Shown here piece after piece: positions 48,076 to 62,505 of a DNA stretch of 64,000 nt. Origin of the DNA: Carnegiea gigantea (lineage: Eukaryota > Streptophyta > Magnoliopsida > Caryophyllales > Cactaceae); contig JAKOGI010000421.1 of the NCBI GenBank assembly GCA_029747015.1, positions 518,501 to 582,500 on the forward strand, written 5' to 3'. Below the pieces are notes generated by a model. That model was not told the origin of the DNA. It was given only the letters and a program-made list of their open reading frames with translations, and ran no database searches. The position numbers and the translations under genes are program-made. Position 1 is the stretch's first letter. Every line of letters begins with the position of its first letter.

Positions 48076-49660
48076 TGTTGACAATATTGGGACATTGTTG
48101 ACCCCATCCTTATGTAATGTGAGGTTTTGATGATAACAAACACAAATGTAATATACACTTGAGTGTGTTGATCAAACAGGTTCCAAATACTGTTTGAAAA
48201 ACTTTGAAATTGCTTGATTAACCATGGTCGAGAACAGGTCTTAAGAACAATTTCTCAGAACAGCTGAATGGCAAAGAACTTAAAGCACATCAAAGACATG
48301 GAGTACTTCAGAATAGCTCCGGGAACAGTTCTGAGTAACATCATAGCAACAGGTCTTAAGAACAGTTTCTCAGAACAGCTGAATGGCAAAGAACTCAAAG
48401 TGCATCAAAGACATGAAGAACTTCAGGAACAGCTCAAGAAACAGTTGTGAGTAACATCACAGCATTGGAGTGACAAGTCAAAATCCTATAGATGCTGTCC
48501 GGTTAATTCAACAAGAGTCTTGGTCTGTTATAGGTTTTATTTTCTTAGATTGTTGTTAATATGCCACTTAGAAGATCTTGATTTAACATTTACTTTGAAT
48601 GGTTTTTAAGAACACTGTCTCAGATCAGTTCTGAGATCAGAGTTCAGACTGTTTTCAAGCCAAAATGATTTTTTCACAGTTTTTCTAAATTCTTGGGCTA
48701 ATGGTTTTTGAAATTATTTGAGATATATTTTCTGTTATCATTAAACCCAGGATAAGTTTTTTTTTGACTTTGAAATATATTGTGGAGATTTTGAGCATAG
48801 CTTTTAGGGGGAATCTTTTATAAAATAAACCAAACTCTTATTTTTTGGAATATGAATAACAGGATGAGAAATTTTGGGATTTGGCTACTGAAAATATCGT
48901 GGCTTCCCATAATCTGTTGTGTTGCACAAAGATCATATCCTTGCAGCTCAAGCACACAAAGATCTTGTTACCTTCTACTATTGAAGGAGCTCCTCCACCT
49001 CCACATCAAAAGAAGTTTTTTATACGGTTTTCACATAAAATTTTCAAAGGGCTTCTTACACGGTTTTTCAAGGAATTTAACTAGCAAATCATATTTTCAG
49101 AAGAACCATCAAAGTGTGTGTGAAAATTAAGTCATCTTCCTTCACATACTAGGAGCAAAATTGTACCTTACATTCGCTTAGTTAGAAGCACAAAAGTGAG
49201 GTGTATTTTTATTCTCTTCTTTCATCAAAGTGAGAGTTGAGTGTGTCCAAGCCTAGGGAGGCTTTGGACGTGGGTAATTTGTCTTGGGAAGACAATTACG
49301 TGAGTGTGTTCAAGTTTGGGAGACTAGGACGTAGTGTGTAACTAGTCTAAGGGTAGACAGTTACGTGTGTTGCAATTATAACAGAGAAGGTTATCTTTGT
49401 AACGTGTTTAGCCCGTATAGTAGAAGTGTGTGAAAATCCTACTAGGGTAGGTCGTGGTTTTCGCCTCGGTTGGGTTCGAGGCGTTTCTACGTAAAAATCC
49501 GGTGTTCACACTTTTCTGCTTATTTCCGCTGTTTTACACTTTCTGAGCACTTTATAAACAGTTCGTCCGAGCAAGGTCTAAGCCTGTTTACAGAAAATTG
49601 CGAAAATTTGGCAACACAGTTCACCTCCCCTCTTGTGTTCGTGTACTCTCAAATCTAACA
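48076..49660 (+). repeat. 5' LTR of element B
   Basis: 1585 bp, TGTTGACAAT to AAATCTAACA. Includes an internal tandem duplication of about 115 bp (48233-48347 and 48348-48463). Confidence 0.95.
48233..48463 (+). repeat. 115-bp tandem duplication in LTR B
   Basis: Two copies beginning AACAGGTCTTAAGAACA and ending GAGTAACATCA(T/C)AGC, at 48233-48347 and 48348-48463, differing at roughly a dozen sites. The 3' LTR has the same pair near 57747-57977, so the duplication predates this insertion. It lies upstream of where transcription should start. Confidence 0.88.
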
Positions 49661-49662
49661 AG

Positions 49663-49674
49663 TGGTATCAGAGC
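49663..49674 (+). promoter_or_regulatory. Primer binding site of element B
   Basis: TGGTATCAGAGC, initiator methionine tRNA type, two bases after the LTR. Confidence 0.9.
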
Positions 49675-49716
49675 AAGTTCTCATTAGAAAGATTAACATC
49701 TTAAGAGATCCTAAAC

Positions 49717-51520
49717 ATGAGTACGCCACATGGCATGCTTAAGGGGCAATCCATAACTCGACCACCATACTTTAATGGTCAACATTATAGTTGGTGGAAG
49801 AATATAATGGAAAACTACATTCAAGTCGAGGACTACGAGTTATGGATGCTTATCAAGAGTAGACCACTCATTCCCACAAAAGTGATCGAAGATGGAAGCA
49901 AAGTTCACAAAAAGCCTGAAGAGTTCAATTTCGAAGACTTCAAGATGATGGAGAAAAACGCCAAAGCCAAAAAACTCTTGTATTTTGGTCTCGGACCGGA
50001 TGAGTACACTCGCATTTCTGAGTGCGAGTCAGCCAAGGACATATGGGACGCCCTTCAAGTAGCTCATGGAGGCACAAATCAAGTGAAGCAATCACGCATT
50101 GAGCTACTTATGAGAAAATACGAATTGTTTGAAATGGGTGATCGTGAAACGGTGATGGATATGTATACCCGTCCCATATAACAAATGAGTTAAAGTCATT
50201 AGGAAAGTCCTTCACCACTGAAGAGTTGGTGAGGAAGATCCTAAGGTTTTTACCTCATTCTTGGGAAGCCAAAGTCACGGCTATTCAAGAAGCCAAGGAC
50301 TTGACAAAGATTACCTTGGATGAGCTTATTGGCAATCTCCAAACCTATGAGCTTAAGAGGAATTCTCAACCAAAAGAGGAGACCAAGAAGGACCGAGGAA
50401 TTGCTCTAAAAGTCATGGAGGAGGATAGCTCGGATCTTGATGATGAAGAAATGGCTATGATCGCCCGAAAATTCAAGAAGTTTTTCAAGAAGGCCAAGGA
50501 AAATGCTAAGAAGAAAAACTTCAACAAGTCGAGGAACAATGATAGAGAACAGTTTTCAGGTTGTTTCAAATGTGGTAAGCTTGATCACATTATGAAAAAC
50601 TGCCCTTTGTTGAAAGAGGAACAAGAGCCCGAACAGTCTAGGAAACAGGGCAGAAAACAGGTTAGAAACAGTTCAGCCAGGCGTTTCTCAAGGGCAATGC
50701 TTGCAGCTTGGGGTGATTCTACCGAGGACGAGGAAGGGACTGAAGAAGAAGATGCTGCTGTAGCTCTTATGGCCAGAAGTGACTCTGACTCAGATGATGA
50801 GCCTCTAGATAGCTTAGCTCAACTTAAGGATAAGGTACGTGGTCTAAATAAAACAAAACTTGAAGAGTTATTATTCACTTTGATGGATGAGTGTGATCCT
50901 ATTAATTCTGAAAATTGCATGTTAAAGGATGCATGTTCTGAGTTAAAAAGGGATATTAGAGAATTAGAGCATGAAAACAAAATCCTTAAAAGTGAAAAAA
51001 TTGAAATTGATATGAAGAATATTGTTTTCATGAAGACCTCAATAAGTCCAAAGAGACCTTAAGTATGAAAGAAGAAGCTTTTGCTACTGACTTCACTAAG
51101 CTTGAAAATGAGTCCCTTGAACTGAAACAGAAGGTTGAATCCCTGCTTATTGAGAACAGTAAATTGCTTAAAAAATTAAAACAAGTAGAATCAGACCTTA
51201 TTGCAAATAGGCACTGGAACAGGTCCTCACAGGCACTGAATTGGCTGAACACTCACTTTAACCGAGGCAAAAGAGGATTAGGCTTTGTGACTAAGTGCAC
51301 CGTTTACCCTGTTAATAGAAAATACGTGGGATTACCTGAAAATATTGTTTGTTTTCATTGTGGTAAAACAGGGCATTATCAGTATAGTTGTCCTATAAGA
51401 AGGTATGCCATGGAAAAGAACTTAATTCATGTAAAACAAATATGGGTTAGAAAAGATGAGATTTGCACGTCTAAAAGAATGGGGCCCAAGTGGATCTGGG
51501 TTGCCAAAACTAACCCCTAA
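49717..51520 (+). pseudogene. gag: Copia Gag with coiled coil and two CCHC knuckles (element B)
   Basis: ATG 49717 (MSTPHGMLKGQSITRPPYF). The first frame ends at 50181 after a 4-bp loss near 50170 relative to element A; it continues in 50226-51062 with the rest of the Gag domain and the first knuckle, CFKCGKLDHIMKNC (from 50562), here with all four ligands. An acidic segment (EDEEGTEEED) and coiled coil follow. A second frameshift near 51055 leads to 51065-51520 with coiled coil, SSQALNWLNTH, and the second knuckle CFHCGKTGHYQYSC (51350-51391). It ends KTNP-TAA at 51518-51520, the same point at which element A's gag ends. Two knuckles about 260 residues apart on either side of a coiled coil is a distinctive layout. 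Confidence 0.9.
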
Positions 51521-54500
51521 TTTGTCTTGCAGGCTAAAGTGAGGGGGAACAACCGAGCAAACAACTCAGCAAACAACCACTTGTGGTATGTGGATAGCGG
51601 TTGTTCACAGCATATGACTGATGAAAAATCAAACTTCCTCTCACTTACAGCCTCTGATGGAGGGAGTGTGGCATTTGGAAACGGCAAATCAGGGACAATT
51701 GTCGGTATAGGTAAGATAGGTGAGTCACTCCCCAATTCAATTGACAATGTATATCTGGTGGATGGTTTACAACATAATCTACTCAGCGTGTCCCAACTGT
51801 GTGATAAAGATAACCTAGTGGTGTTTTCTTCAAAATAATGCTTGGTTGTTAATATCAACACAGGAGATGTTGTGTTGAGGCGGAAGCGGCACAAAAATGT
51901 GTATAAAGTAAGTATTCTCTCACTTCCCCAAAACAATCTGACTTGTTTAAGTGCTTTAAATAATAATGTTATGCTTTGGCACAAGAGACTAGGTCATGCA
52001 AGTCTCTCACTCTTAAATAAACTTGTTACTAAAGGCCTAGTAGTCGGCCTACCTTCCATCAAATTCAATGACAATAAGGTATGGGACGCTTGTGCCAGGA
52101 GTAAATAAGTCAAAACTTCTTTTAAACTGAAAAACTGTGTTAGCACTACCTGACCTCTTGAGATGCTACATGTGGATTTGTGTGGTCCTATGAGGATCAC
52201 AAGTCGAGGTGGGAAGAGGTATGTGCTTGTTTTTGGCTACATTTGAAAAATTTCTTGCGTTTCTTAAAAAGGTTGAAATGAGAGTAGGACACTCATTGGT
52301 TTGCCTAAGGTCTGATCATGGTACAGAATTTGAAAATTCAAGCTTTATTAACTATTGTAATGAGCATGGTGTTGAACATAACTTTTCAGCCCCAAGAACA
52401 CCCCAGCAGAACGGGGTGGTAGAGCAAAAAAATCGTACTCTAGAAGACATGACTGGAACAATACTTGTTGCTATTGGTCTTCCTAGAAACTTTTGGGCCG
52501 AAGCCTTGAACACATCGTGTTACATTATAAATAGATGCATGATCAGACCCATTCTAAACAAAACTCCTTATGAGCTTTTCAAGGGTAGAAAACCCAATAT
52601 TACGCACTTGAAAGTATTTGGTTGTAAATGTTTTGTGCATAATAATGGGAAGGATGCCTTAGGAAAATTTGATCCAAGGAGTGATGAGGTGAAATTTCTT
52701 GGTTACTCCTCACACAGTAAAGCATACAAAGTGTTTAATAAACAGACCTTGTGTGTTGAGGAGAGTGTGCATGTGTTATTTGATGAAACTAACTCTCTTG
52801 TTGAGGATGATGCACAAGATGCAGAGTTTGAACTGGGCCTAGCTAGAAAAGACTTATTGCTCACACATGAGATAGGTAAGGGTTCCGAGGCTGGAACAGA
52901 ACCGGGAGTTATTTCCTTGGAAGGAGGGCAAGGTCCGAATCAGATGGGGGGAAGCACTGCTAAACCCAATTTGGATCAAAACCAGCCTAAATCTTCCAGA
53001 ACTGGCTCAGAAACAGGCTCCAGAACAGGCTCGGAAACAATTTCTGAACCTGTTTCGCCGAGTATTCCAGCAAGAGTAGAAAGCGTGTCTGTGGACCCCC
53101 TCACTTCACGAGCATGGAAGCATCAAAGTTCGCACCCCCTTGATCAAATTCTGTCTGACATTGATGCAGGAGTGCAAACTAGATCCAAGCTTAAAAATTT
53201 CAGTGCTTTTTATGCTTTTCTCTCTAATATTGAGCCTAAAAATGTTAATGAAGCTCTTGCAGATTCAGATTGGGTTACAGCAATACAAGAGGAGCTTCAT
53301 CAGTTTGAAAGGAGCAAGGTGTGGCATCTTGTACCTCAGCCGAAAGACAGATCAATTATTGGTGCCAAGTGGGTGTTCCGAAACAAGTTTGATGAGTTCG
53401 GAACAGTCAACAGGAAGAAGGCCCGGCTGGTAGTCCAAGGCTACAACCAAGAAGAAGGCATTGATTATGAAGAAACCTTTGCACCTGTTGTAAGGATTGA
53501 AGCCATTCGAATCTTGATAGCTTTTGTAGCCCACATGGAGATCAAACTCTATCAGATGGATGTCAAAAATGCATTCCTCAACGGATACCTTAAAGAGGAG
53601 GTGTATGTGATGCAACCCCCTGGTTTTGAAAGTAAAGAACTTCCTAACTATGTTTTTAAACTTGACAAAGTGCTTTATGGTTTAAAACAAGCTCCTAGAG
53701 CTTGGCATGAATGTTTGTCAAACTTTTTATTGGAAAATGGTTTTAGAAGAGGCAGAGTTGATAATACCTTGTTTCTAAAATCTAAGGGGGAACATTTGTT
53801 GATTGTCCAAGTACATGTCGATGATATTATATTTGGTGCAACACACAATAATTTATATGAAGAGTTTTCAAAAATGATGAGGAGTGAGTTTGAAATGAGC
53901 ATGATGGGTGAGCTTAATTTTTTCTTAGGCTTGCAAATCAAGCAAACTTCAAATGGCACCATGATACATCAACAAAAATATGTCAAGGAATTACTGAAGC
54001 AATTTGGAATGGAATCAGCTAAGCCCATTGATACTCCCATCTCTCCTTCAACCAGATTAGTAATGGATGATGGGAGTCCCTCAGTTGAGGAGAAATCCTA
54101 TAGGGGCATGATAGGGTCGCTTCTTTACCTAACTGCTAGTAGACCTGATATTGTTTTCAGTGTTGGTTTGTGTGCCCATTTTCAATCTAAGCCTAAAGAA
54201 TCACATTTAAAGGCTGTTAAACAGATTCTTAGATATCTAAAACATACACCTGATTTGGCTTTATGGTATCCTAAAGGATGCAACTTTGACCTTGTTGGAT
54301 ATGCTGATGCTGACTATGTAGGTTTCTTGGTTGATAGAAAAACACCTCACGTATGGCTCATTTTCTTGGACCCTGTTTGGTATCTTGGGCAACCAAGAAA
54401 CAACACTCAGTTGCCATGTCCACAGCAGAAGCTGAATATGTTGCAGCTGCTTCTTGTTGTGCTCAATTATTATGGATAAGGCAATAACTCAAAGATTTTT

Positions 54501-54750
54501 GTGTTGACATGGGATGCATTCCCATATTTTGTGATAATACAAGTGCAATTAATATTTCCAAAAACCCTTGTCAACATAAAAGGACTAAACATATTGACAT
54601 TCGTTATCATTTTTTTAAGAGACAATGTTGAAAAAGGCTTGGTTTCAATGAATTTCTGTGCCACTAATAAACAAATTGCTGATATTTTCACCAAGGCACT
54701 GAATAGAGAATAGTTTGAGAAGAACAGATTGGAATTGGGTCTGAATAAAA
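51521..54750 (+). pseudogene. pol: Copia Pol PR-IN-RT-RNase H (element B)
   Basis: Same frame as the end of gag, after one stop. Protease: DSGCSQHMTD. Stops at 51836-51838, 52106-52108 (CAA-to-TAA) and near 52152 (CGA-to-TGA) interrupt the pre-integrase/integrase start. About 50 bp are deleted near 52230 relative to A, removing the VDDYSRF segment and shifting frame. From 52209 to about 54340 one long frame carries the rest of integrase ([21 protein letters not shown]), and full [51 protein letters not shown], and the catalytic box as VHVDDIIFG (about 53809-53835; His where Tyr is common). A 1-bp loss near 54342 (AGAAAAACACC against AGAAAAAGCACC) breaks RNase H; its remainder (DNVEKGLVSMNF, IADIFTKALN) is at 54501-54713. 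Confidence 0.92.
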
Positions 54751-55207
54751 TGACTTGAGAATGCCTAATTAACCCCCAATACTTGTCTAGTTAAAGGGCT
54801 TTTCAGGTCAAACCTGTTAAAATTATTGATTGCAGTCAAACTTGGTGCTATATTTAGCACATTTGTGGAATGCAGCTTGTTGACACTCGTTGAGGTTTGA
54901 TGATATTGCCCTTATTGTCCCATGTTACCAAACAACTGACCGCAGAAACAAGCACCAAGAACAGGTATGGCCACTGTTTATTACTTTGTGCGAATCAGGT
55001 AGTTAATTCCGTTGTTGAGAATTTTTTTTGAAGCGTGCGTGGTTGGGAGACTTAATGCTCCTCTTTTCCGATTGAAAGCCAGTTGACCCCTTAACTCCCT
55101 TGCCTGCTCACGTTGCTCATCAGCCACCAAATATCTCTCTCAATCTCCCTCTCTCACTCAAACCAAAACCCTAATCTCTCAAAAAACCCAAGCTTCTCTT
55201 CACCATC
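54751..55207 (+). other. Pol-to-ORF3 spacer, element B
   Basis: About 450 bp with no ORF of note; matches the equivalent spacer of element A in places (TTGACACTCGTTGAG, TTGCCCTTATTGTCCCATG). A CT-rich leader (ATATCTCTCTCAATCTCCC, 55131-55149) precedes the ORF3 start. Confidence 0.5.
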
Positions 55208-57162
55208 ATGGCGAACTCCGGTAGCAGTTCCTTCGCCTCTGAGAAACACAGCACCACCACCTCTCAATCTCCAGTCTTGAAGCGCACGCGCATGGCGTCT
55301 CTGCTAACTCCCACATCTCTGCCCTTGTTGGTGGCTGCAGCACCAGTACCACTAAGAGGTACAGGGTTCAATTCTCTACCCCCTTTGCCTATTTACTCTA
55401 CAATTTTTGGTTTTTTGAAGTGTCTAGACTTGCAAATGGTGGGGCTGAAATTGGGTGATGGTCCTCCTGTATTTGGATAGGATTTGGTATTGTTCGACCC
55501 TAACGTGGAACCTACTGGGCCTAAGGGTGTTCTTGAAACTAATGCGGGTCAAGCTGTGTCTGATGATGTTCTTAAAGTAGACACGACACGATCAGGGTCT
55601 GAACCTGTTCCTAAATTGGGTAAAGCCCGAACGGGGTCTGCACCCATTTTGTTTGATAGAATGGATGACCCCATCATTAATTTGGATCGAGTGGAAGACC
55701 TTGAGGAGACTAACAGTGATGGATCTAATTCAACCATAGAGGTTCTCCAACCGCAGCCCTTCCAGAAAACTAGACCGGATGAATGGGGGCCTAGACGTCG
55801 GTTTAAAACCACCACTTCGAAACCTATTTCCACACCTGTTCGTAGACCTCGAACCCGCAGTTCTGGTTCACTCTCTGGTTCTTCTCAGCCAAAACAAGTA
55901 TCTGAACTTTCTATTACAAAAGCCTCTGCCAAACCTACCAAAGAATCTACCCAGTCTCCATCAAAAAAAACCCAGAACACCCAAACCAAAAGGAAAGCTG
56001 TTTCAGAACAAGTACCAGAATAGGTGCTTGAAACTGAGGAGATTGCTTCCAAACAGGTGCCTGCCTCTGCTCCATCGATGAAGCCTTCCTCAAAAAGAGC
56101 CTCATCAAAGAGAAAGGCTGCTTTCCAATAGGTGCCCATAGAAGCAAAGCCTAATGAACCCAAATCCAAGAAAGGCAAAACAACCATGACCACAGTAGCC
56201 AAAGTTGCCCATTTTCTCCAAAGGAGTGTGGTACGGGGCAAAATTATAAAAGTTGCTTATGTTCAGGATCAGGGTCTGGAGATGTTCTTCGATAAACTTA
56301 CAGCCCAGGTTGGTTAGACCTCTTTACAAACATCCGGAGAAGGTGTTCAGTACCTGATTTAGTAGAATTCTATGCCAACTATGATGTCACCAATAGTGTG
56401 GTGACAAGTGTGGTCAATGGGAAAAGATTGTGGTTCAATGCTAAGGAATTGAGAGAAATCCTAGGAGTTCCTGCTAAGGGCTTTGGGGTGTATGTGAGGG
56501 AAAACAAGACAGTGCTCGGAGCTGAAAGATTCCTCAAATTGACTCAAAGGTTGAGTCAACAACCAGGGTTGAAAACACCTAGGTCAGTCAAGAAAGGGGA
56601 GATGACACCTTGTCACCAGTTGCTCTCCTAGTTTATCATCAAAAACATCATCCCCCGGGGCCAAGGGCGAAACCTTGCAGATGCAATGGATTAGTGCCTT
56701 ACCGATCTTCTGGACCGGGGAGAGCAAATCAACCTACCAGCCATCATGATCAGTCATATCTCCCGCATTGCCAACACGACTACAGAACATGATCTGGGGT
56801 ATGGTTTTCTCCTGACTTTGGTATTTGAGCACTTTGGGATTTCTTTACAGAAGGAGGTTAGGGTGCAAGTGACAGATGAGATAGGTAGTAGCACCCTGAT
56901 CAGTTGTGGGTTCAAGCTTGCAAAGGGTGAGACTACTGGTTCCAAACAGGGGCCTCGAACACCCTTTACCCCTGTTCCTGGTTCTTCCTCCAGTGAGTCT
57001 TCTGTTGATGCCTTGCTTCTGGACCAAAAACGGTTGAAGACCGAGCTCGCTGAGGTTAGAGCTGCTCTTGCTGAGGAGAAGGCTCTCAATGCCAAGCGCC
57101 ATGAGGATCTAATGTTGATTCTTTCCGTCTTCATAGCCAAATTCTCTTCTCCTCCACCCTGA
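55208..57162 (+). pseudogene. Third ORF after pol with plant-transposon-protein-like domain (element B)
   Basis: ATG 55208 (MANSGSSSFASEKHS). Same layout as in element A: N-terminal YSTIFGFLKCLDLQ, acidic and Ser/Thr-rich middle, Lys/Pro-rich basic part, then VVRGKIIKVAYVQDQGLE, VVNGKRLWFNAKELREILGVP, GFGVYVRENK, ISRIANTTTEHDLGYGF and a closing coiled coil (LLLDQKRLKTELAEVRAALAEE). The first part is in one frame with stops at 55478, 56021, 56129 and 56315; a frameshift near 56300 puts the rest in another frame with stops at 56629 and near 56693. Most stops are CAG- or TGG-to-TAG changes. Presence in two sister families shows that the ORF is an inherited part of this lineage. Confidence 0.75.
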
Positions 57163-57576
57163 ATCAGCTCAACCCCCTGATCCTTCCCTGTTCTGTCTTC
57201 CTTTATTTTTCACCCTGCTCTCAACAACTGTTTCTCACTATCTGGTTGTGCTTTGTGACTGACAATGGTTTATGCTAATCTTGGTTGGATCTACTGTACT
57301 ACTGTGTCATGCTTGTCTTCTTGTTGTTATTTGTTTATGCGTGACTCGGATGGCCAATATCATTACCGTACCATATACTTGAGTGTATCGCAGGTTGTTT
57401 TTCCCCCATTACCCAAGTGGTGGTGACTGCAAACACCATGCTTCTCTTGTTTGACCTGACCACCCTTTTTCGATGATGTCAAAAGGGGGAAGATGGGCAT
57501 GACCATGATCGGTTTAGCTTGACTGAAACTTGCTTCTGTCTTTTATGTCAATATGGTCATTTGGTTTGTCATCATC
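57163..57576 (+). other. 3' non-coding region of element B
   Basis: About 410 bp, no ORF. Contains a second purine motif, AAAAGGGGGAAGATGGGC, at 57481-57498 about 80 bp ahead of the true polypurine tract, as in element A. Confidence 0.7.
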
Positions 57577-57590
57577 AAAAAGGGGGAAAT
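57577..57590 (+). promoter_or_regulatory. Polypurine tract of element B
   Basis: AAAAAGGGGGAAAT after TTTGTCATCATC, directly before the 3' LTR. Confidence 0.9.
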
Positions 57591-59177
57591 TGTTGACAAT
57601 ATTGGGACATTTTTGACCCCATCCTTATGCAATGTGAGTTTTGATGATAACAAATACAAATTCAATATACACTAAAGTGTGTTGATCGAACAGGTTCCAA
57701 ATACTGTTTGGAAAACTTTGAAATTGCTTGATTGACCATGGTCGAGAATAGGTCTTAAGAACAGTTCCTCCGAACAGCTGAATGGCAAAGAACTTAAAGT
57801 GCATCAAAGACATGGAGTACTTCAGAAACAGCTCCGGGAACAGTTCTGAATAACATCATAGCAACGGGTCTTAAGAGCAGTTCCTTAGAACAGCTAAATG
57901 GCAAAGAACTCAAAGTGCATCAAAGACATGAAGAACTTCAGGAACAACTCAGGAAACAGTTGTGAGTAACATCACAGCATTGGAGTGACAAGTCAAAATC
58001 CTATAGATGATATCCGATTGATTCAACAAGAGTCTCGGTCTGTTATAGGTTTTATTTTCTTAGATTTTTGTTAATATGCCACTTGGAAGATCTTGATTTA
58101 ACATTTACTTTGAATGGTTTTTAAGAACACTATCTCAGATCATTTCTGAGATCAGGGTTCAGACTGTTTTCAAGCCAAGATATTTTTTTCACGGTTTTTC
58201 TAAAATCTTGGGCTGACGGTTTTTGAAATTATTTGAGATATATTTTCTGTTATCATTAAACCCAGGATAAGTTATTTTTTGGCTTTGAAATATATTGTGG
58301 AGATTTTGAGTCTAGCTTTTAGGGGGAATCTTTTACAAAATAAACCAAACTCTTATTTTTTGGAATATGAATAAGAAGATGAGAAATTTTGGGATTTGGC
58401 TACTGAAAATATTCGTGGCTTCCCATAATCTGTTGTGCCGCACAAAGATCTTATCCTTACGGCTCAAGCACACAAAGATCTTGTTACCTTCTACTATTTA
58501 AGGAGCTCCTCCACCTCCACATCAAAAGAAGTTTTTTTACACGGTTTTCATATAAAATTTTCAAAGGGCTTCTTACACAATTTTTTAAGGAATTTAACTT
58601 GCAAATCATATTTTCAGAAAAACCATCAAAGTGTGTGTGAAAATTGAGTCATCTTCCTTGGCATACTAGGAGCAAAATTGTACCTTACATTCGCTTAGTT
58701 AGAAGCACAAAAGTGAGGTGTATTTTTATTCTCTTCTTTCATCAAAGTGAGAGTTGAGTGTGTCCAAGCCTAGGGAGGCTTTGGACGTGGGTAATTTATC
58801 TTGGAAAGACAATTACGTGAGTGTGTCCAAGTCTGGAAGACTAGGACGTGGTGTGTAACTAGTCTAAGGGTAGACAGTTACGTGTGTTGCAATTGTAACA
58901 GAGAAGGTTACCTTTGTAACGTGTTTAGCCTGTATAGTGAAAGTGTGTGAAAATCCTACTGGGGCAGGTCGTGGTTTTCGCCTCGGTTGGGCTCGAGGTT
59001 TTTCCACGTAAAAATCCGGTGTTCACATTTTTCTACTTATTTCCGCTGTTTTACACTTTCTGAGCACTTTATAAACAGTTCGTCCGAACAAGGTCTAAGC
59101 CTGTTTCCAGAAAATTACGAAAATTTGGCAACACAATTCAACCCCCCTCTTGTGTTCGTGTACTCTCAAATCTAATA
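57591..59177 (+). repeat. 3' LTR of element B
   Basis: 1587 bp, TGTTGACAAT to AAATCTAATA. The terminal CA appears mutated to TA relative to the 5' LTR (AAATCTAACA). Confidence 0.92.
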
Positions 59178-62010
<2,833 letters not shown>

Positions 62011-62013
<3 letters not shown>

Positions 62014-62505
62014 AAAACCCTGGAAAAATTTGATGGCCAAAAACAAATTTTAAAGAAAAAATTATATTTTTCTTTTATGGATTATTTAGAATGAATATTT
62101 TTCTCTTTTAGGCAAGATTTCATGCAAGTCCAAAAACCCCTTCCTTTTCTTTTAAACCCTAAAACCCTAAACCCCCTCCTTCCCACTCATCTCTCTCTCT
62201 TCTCTCCCTCTAGCCGGCTCTCTCTCTCTAGCCGGCCCTCTCTCTCTCTCTCTCTTGCCTCCATACACCGCCCCTCCGTGCCGTCGGCCACCAGTTCAGC
62301 CACCATACATTGTCCCTTTTCTTCAAGGTAATTACTTTTTCCCTCCTTGTTTTCTCTTAGTGGATGCATGGAGATTCTACTTCCATGCATTCCTCCTTGC
62401 AAGCAAGAGACTTGGATTGATTTTATGGTTTCAAACTATTAATTTGATATGTCTGTTTTTAAATTTAAATTTGGGGAGGCTTAAAGAGAACACCCTAGGT
62501 ATCAC
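62011..62505 (+). mobile_element. Probable partial LTR of a gypsy-type element
   Basis: Begins TGTAAAACCCTGG right after the AT tract. It has 'AAACCCTAAAACCCTAAACC' (62154-62173) followed by CT-rich and AGCCGGC repeats (62180-62255), a composition common in the transcribed leader of Tekay/Del LTRs. No convincing ORF. It is cut at 62505, where a second LTR-like start appears. No second copy is in the window, so this is an inference from style alone. Confidence 0.35.

Larger units (their letters stand above)
48076..59177 (+). mobile_element. Sirevirus-type Ty1/copia retrotransposon B (RT present)
   Basis: 11,102 bp with 5' LTR 48076-49660 and 3' LTR 57591-59177. Same organisation and closely similar proteins as element A, but a different LTR sequence (TGTTGACAAT start), so it is a sister family. 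It keeps the complete RT that A has lost. Several frameshifts and stops in gag, integrase, RNase H and ORF3 make it non-functional. The distance between satellite anchors on either side, less the element and its duplication, is about 1025 bp, one monomer, confirming a clean insertion. Confidence 0.93.

Noticed and set aside
62154..62180. Telomere-like AAACCCTAAAACCCTAAACCCCC
   Set aside because: Only about three units, degenerate, and in an LTR-like leader; such runs are common outside telomeres.
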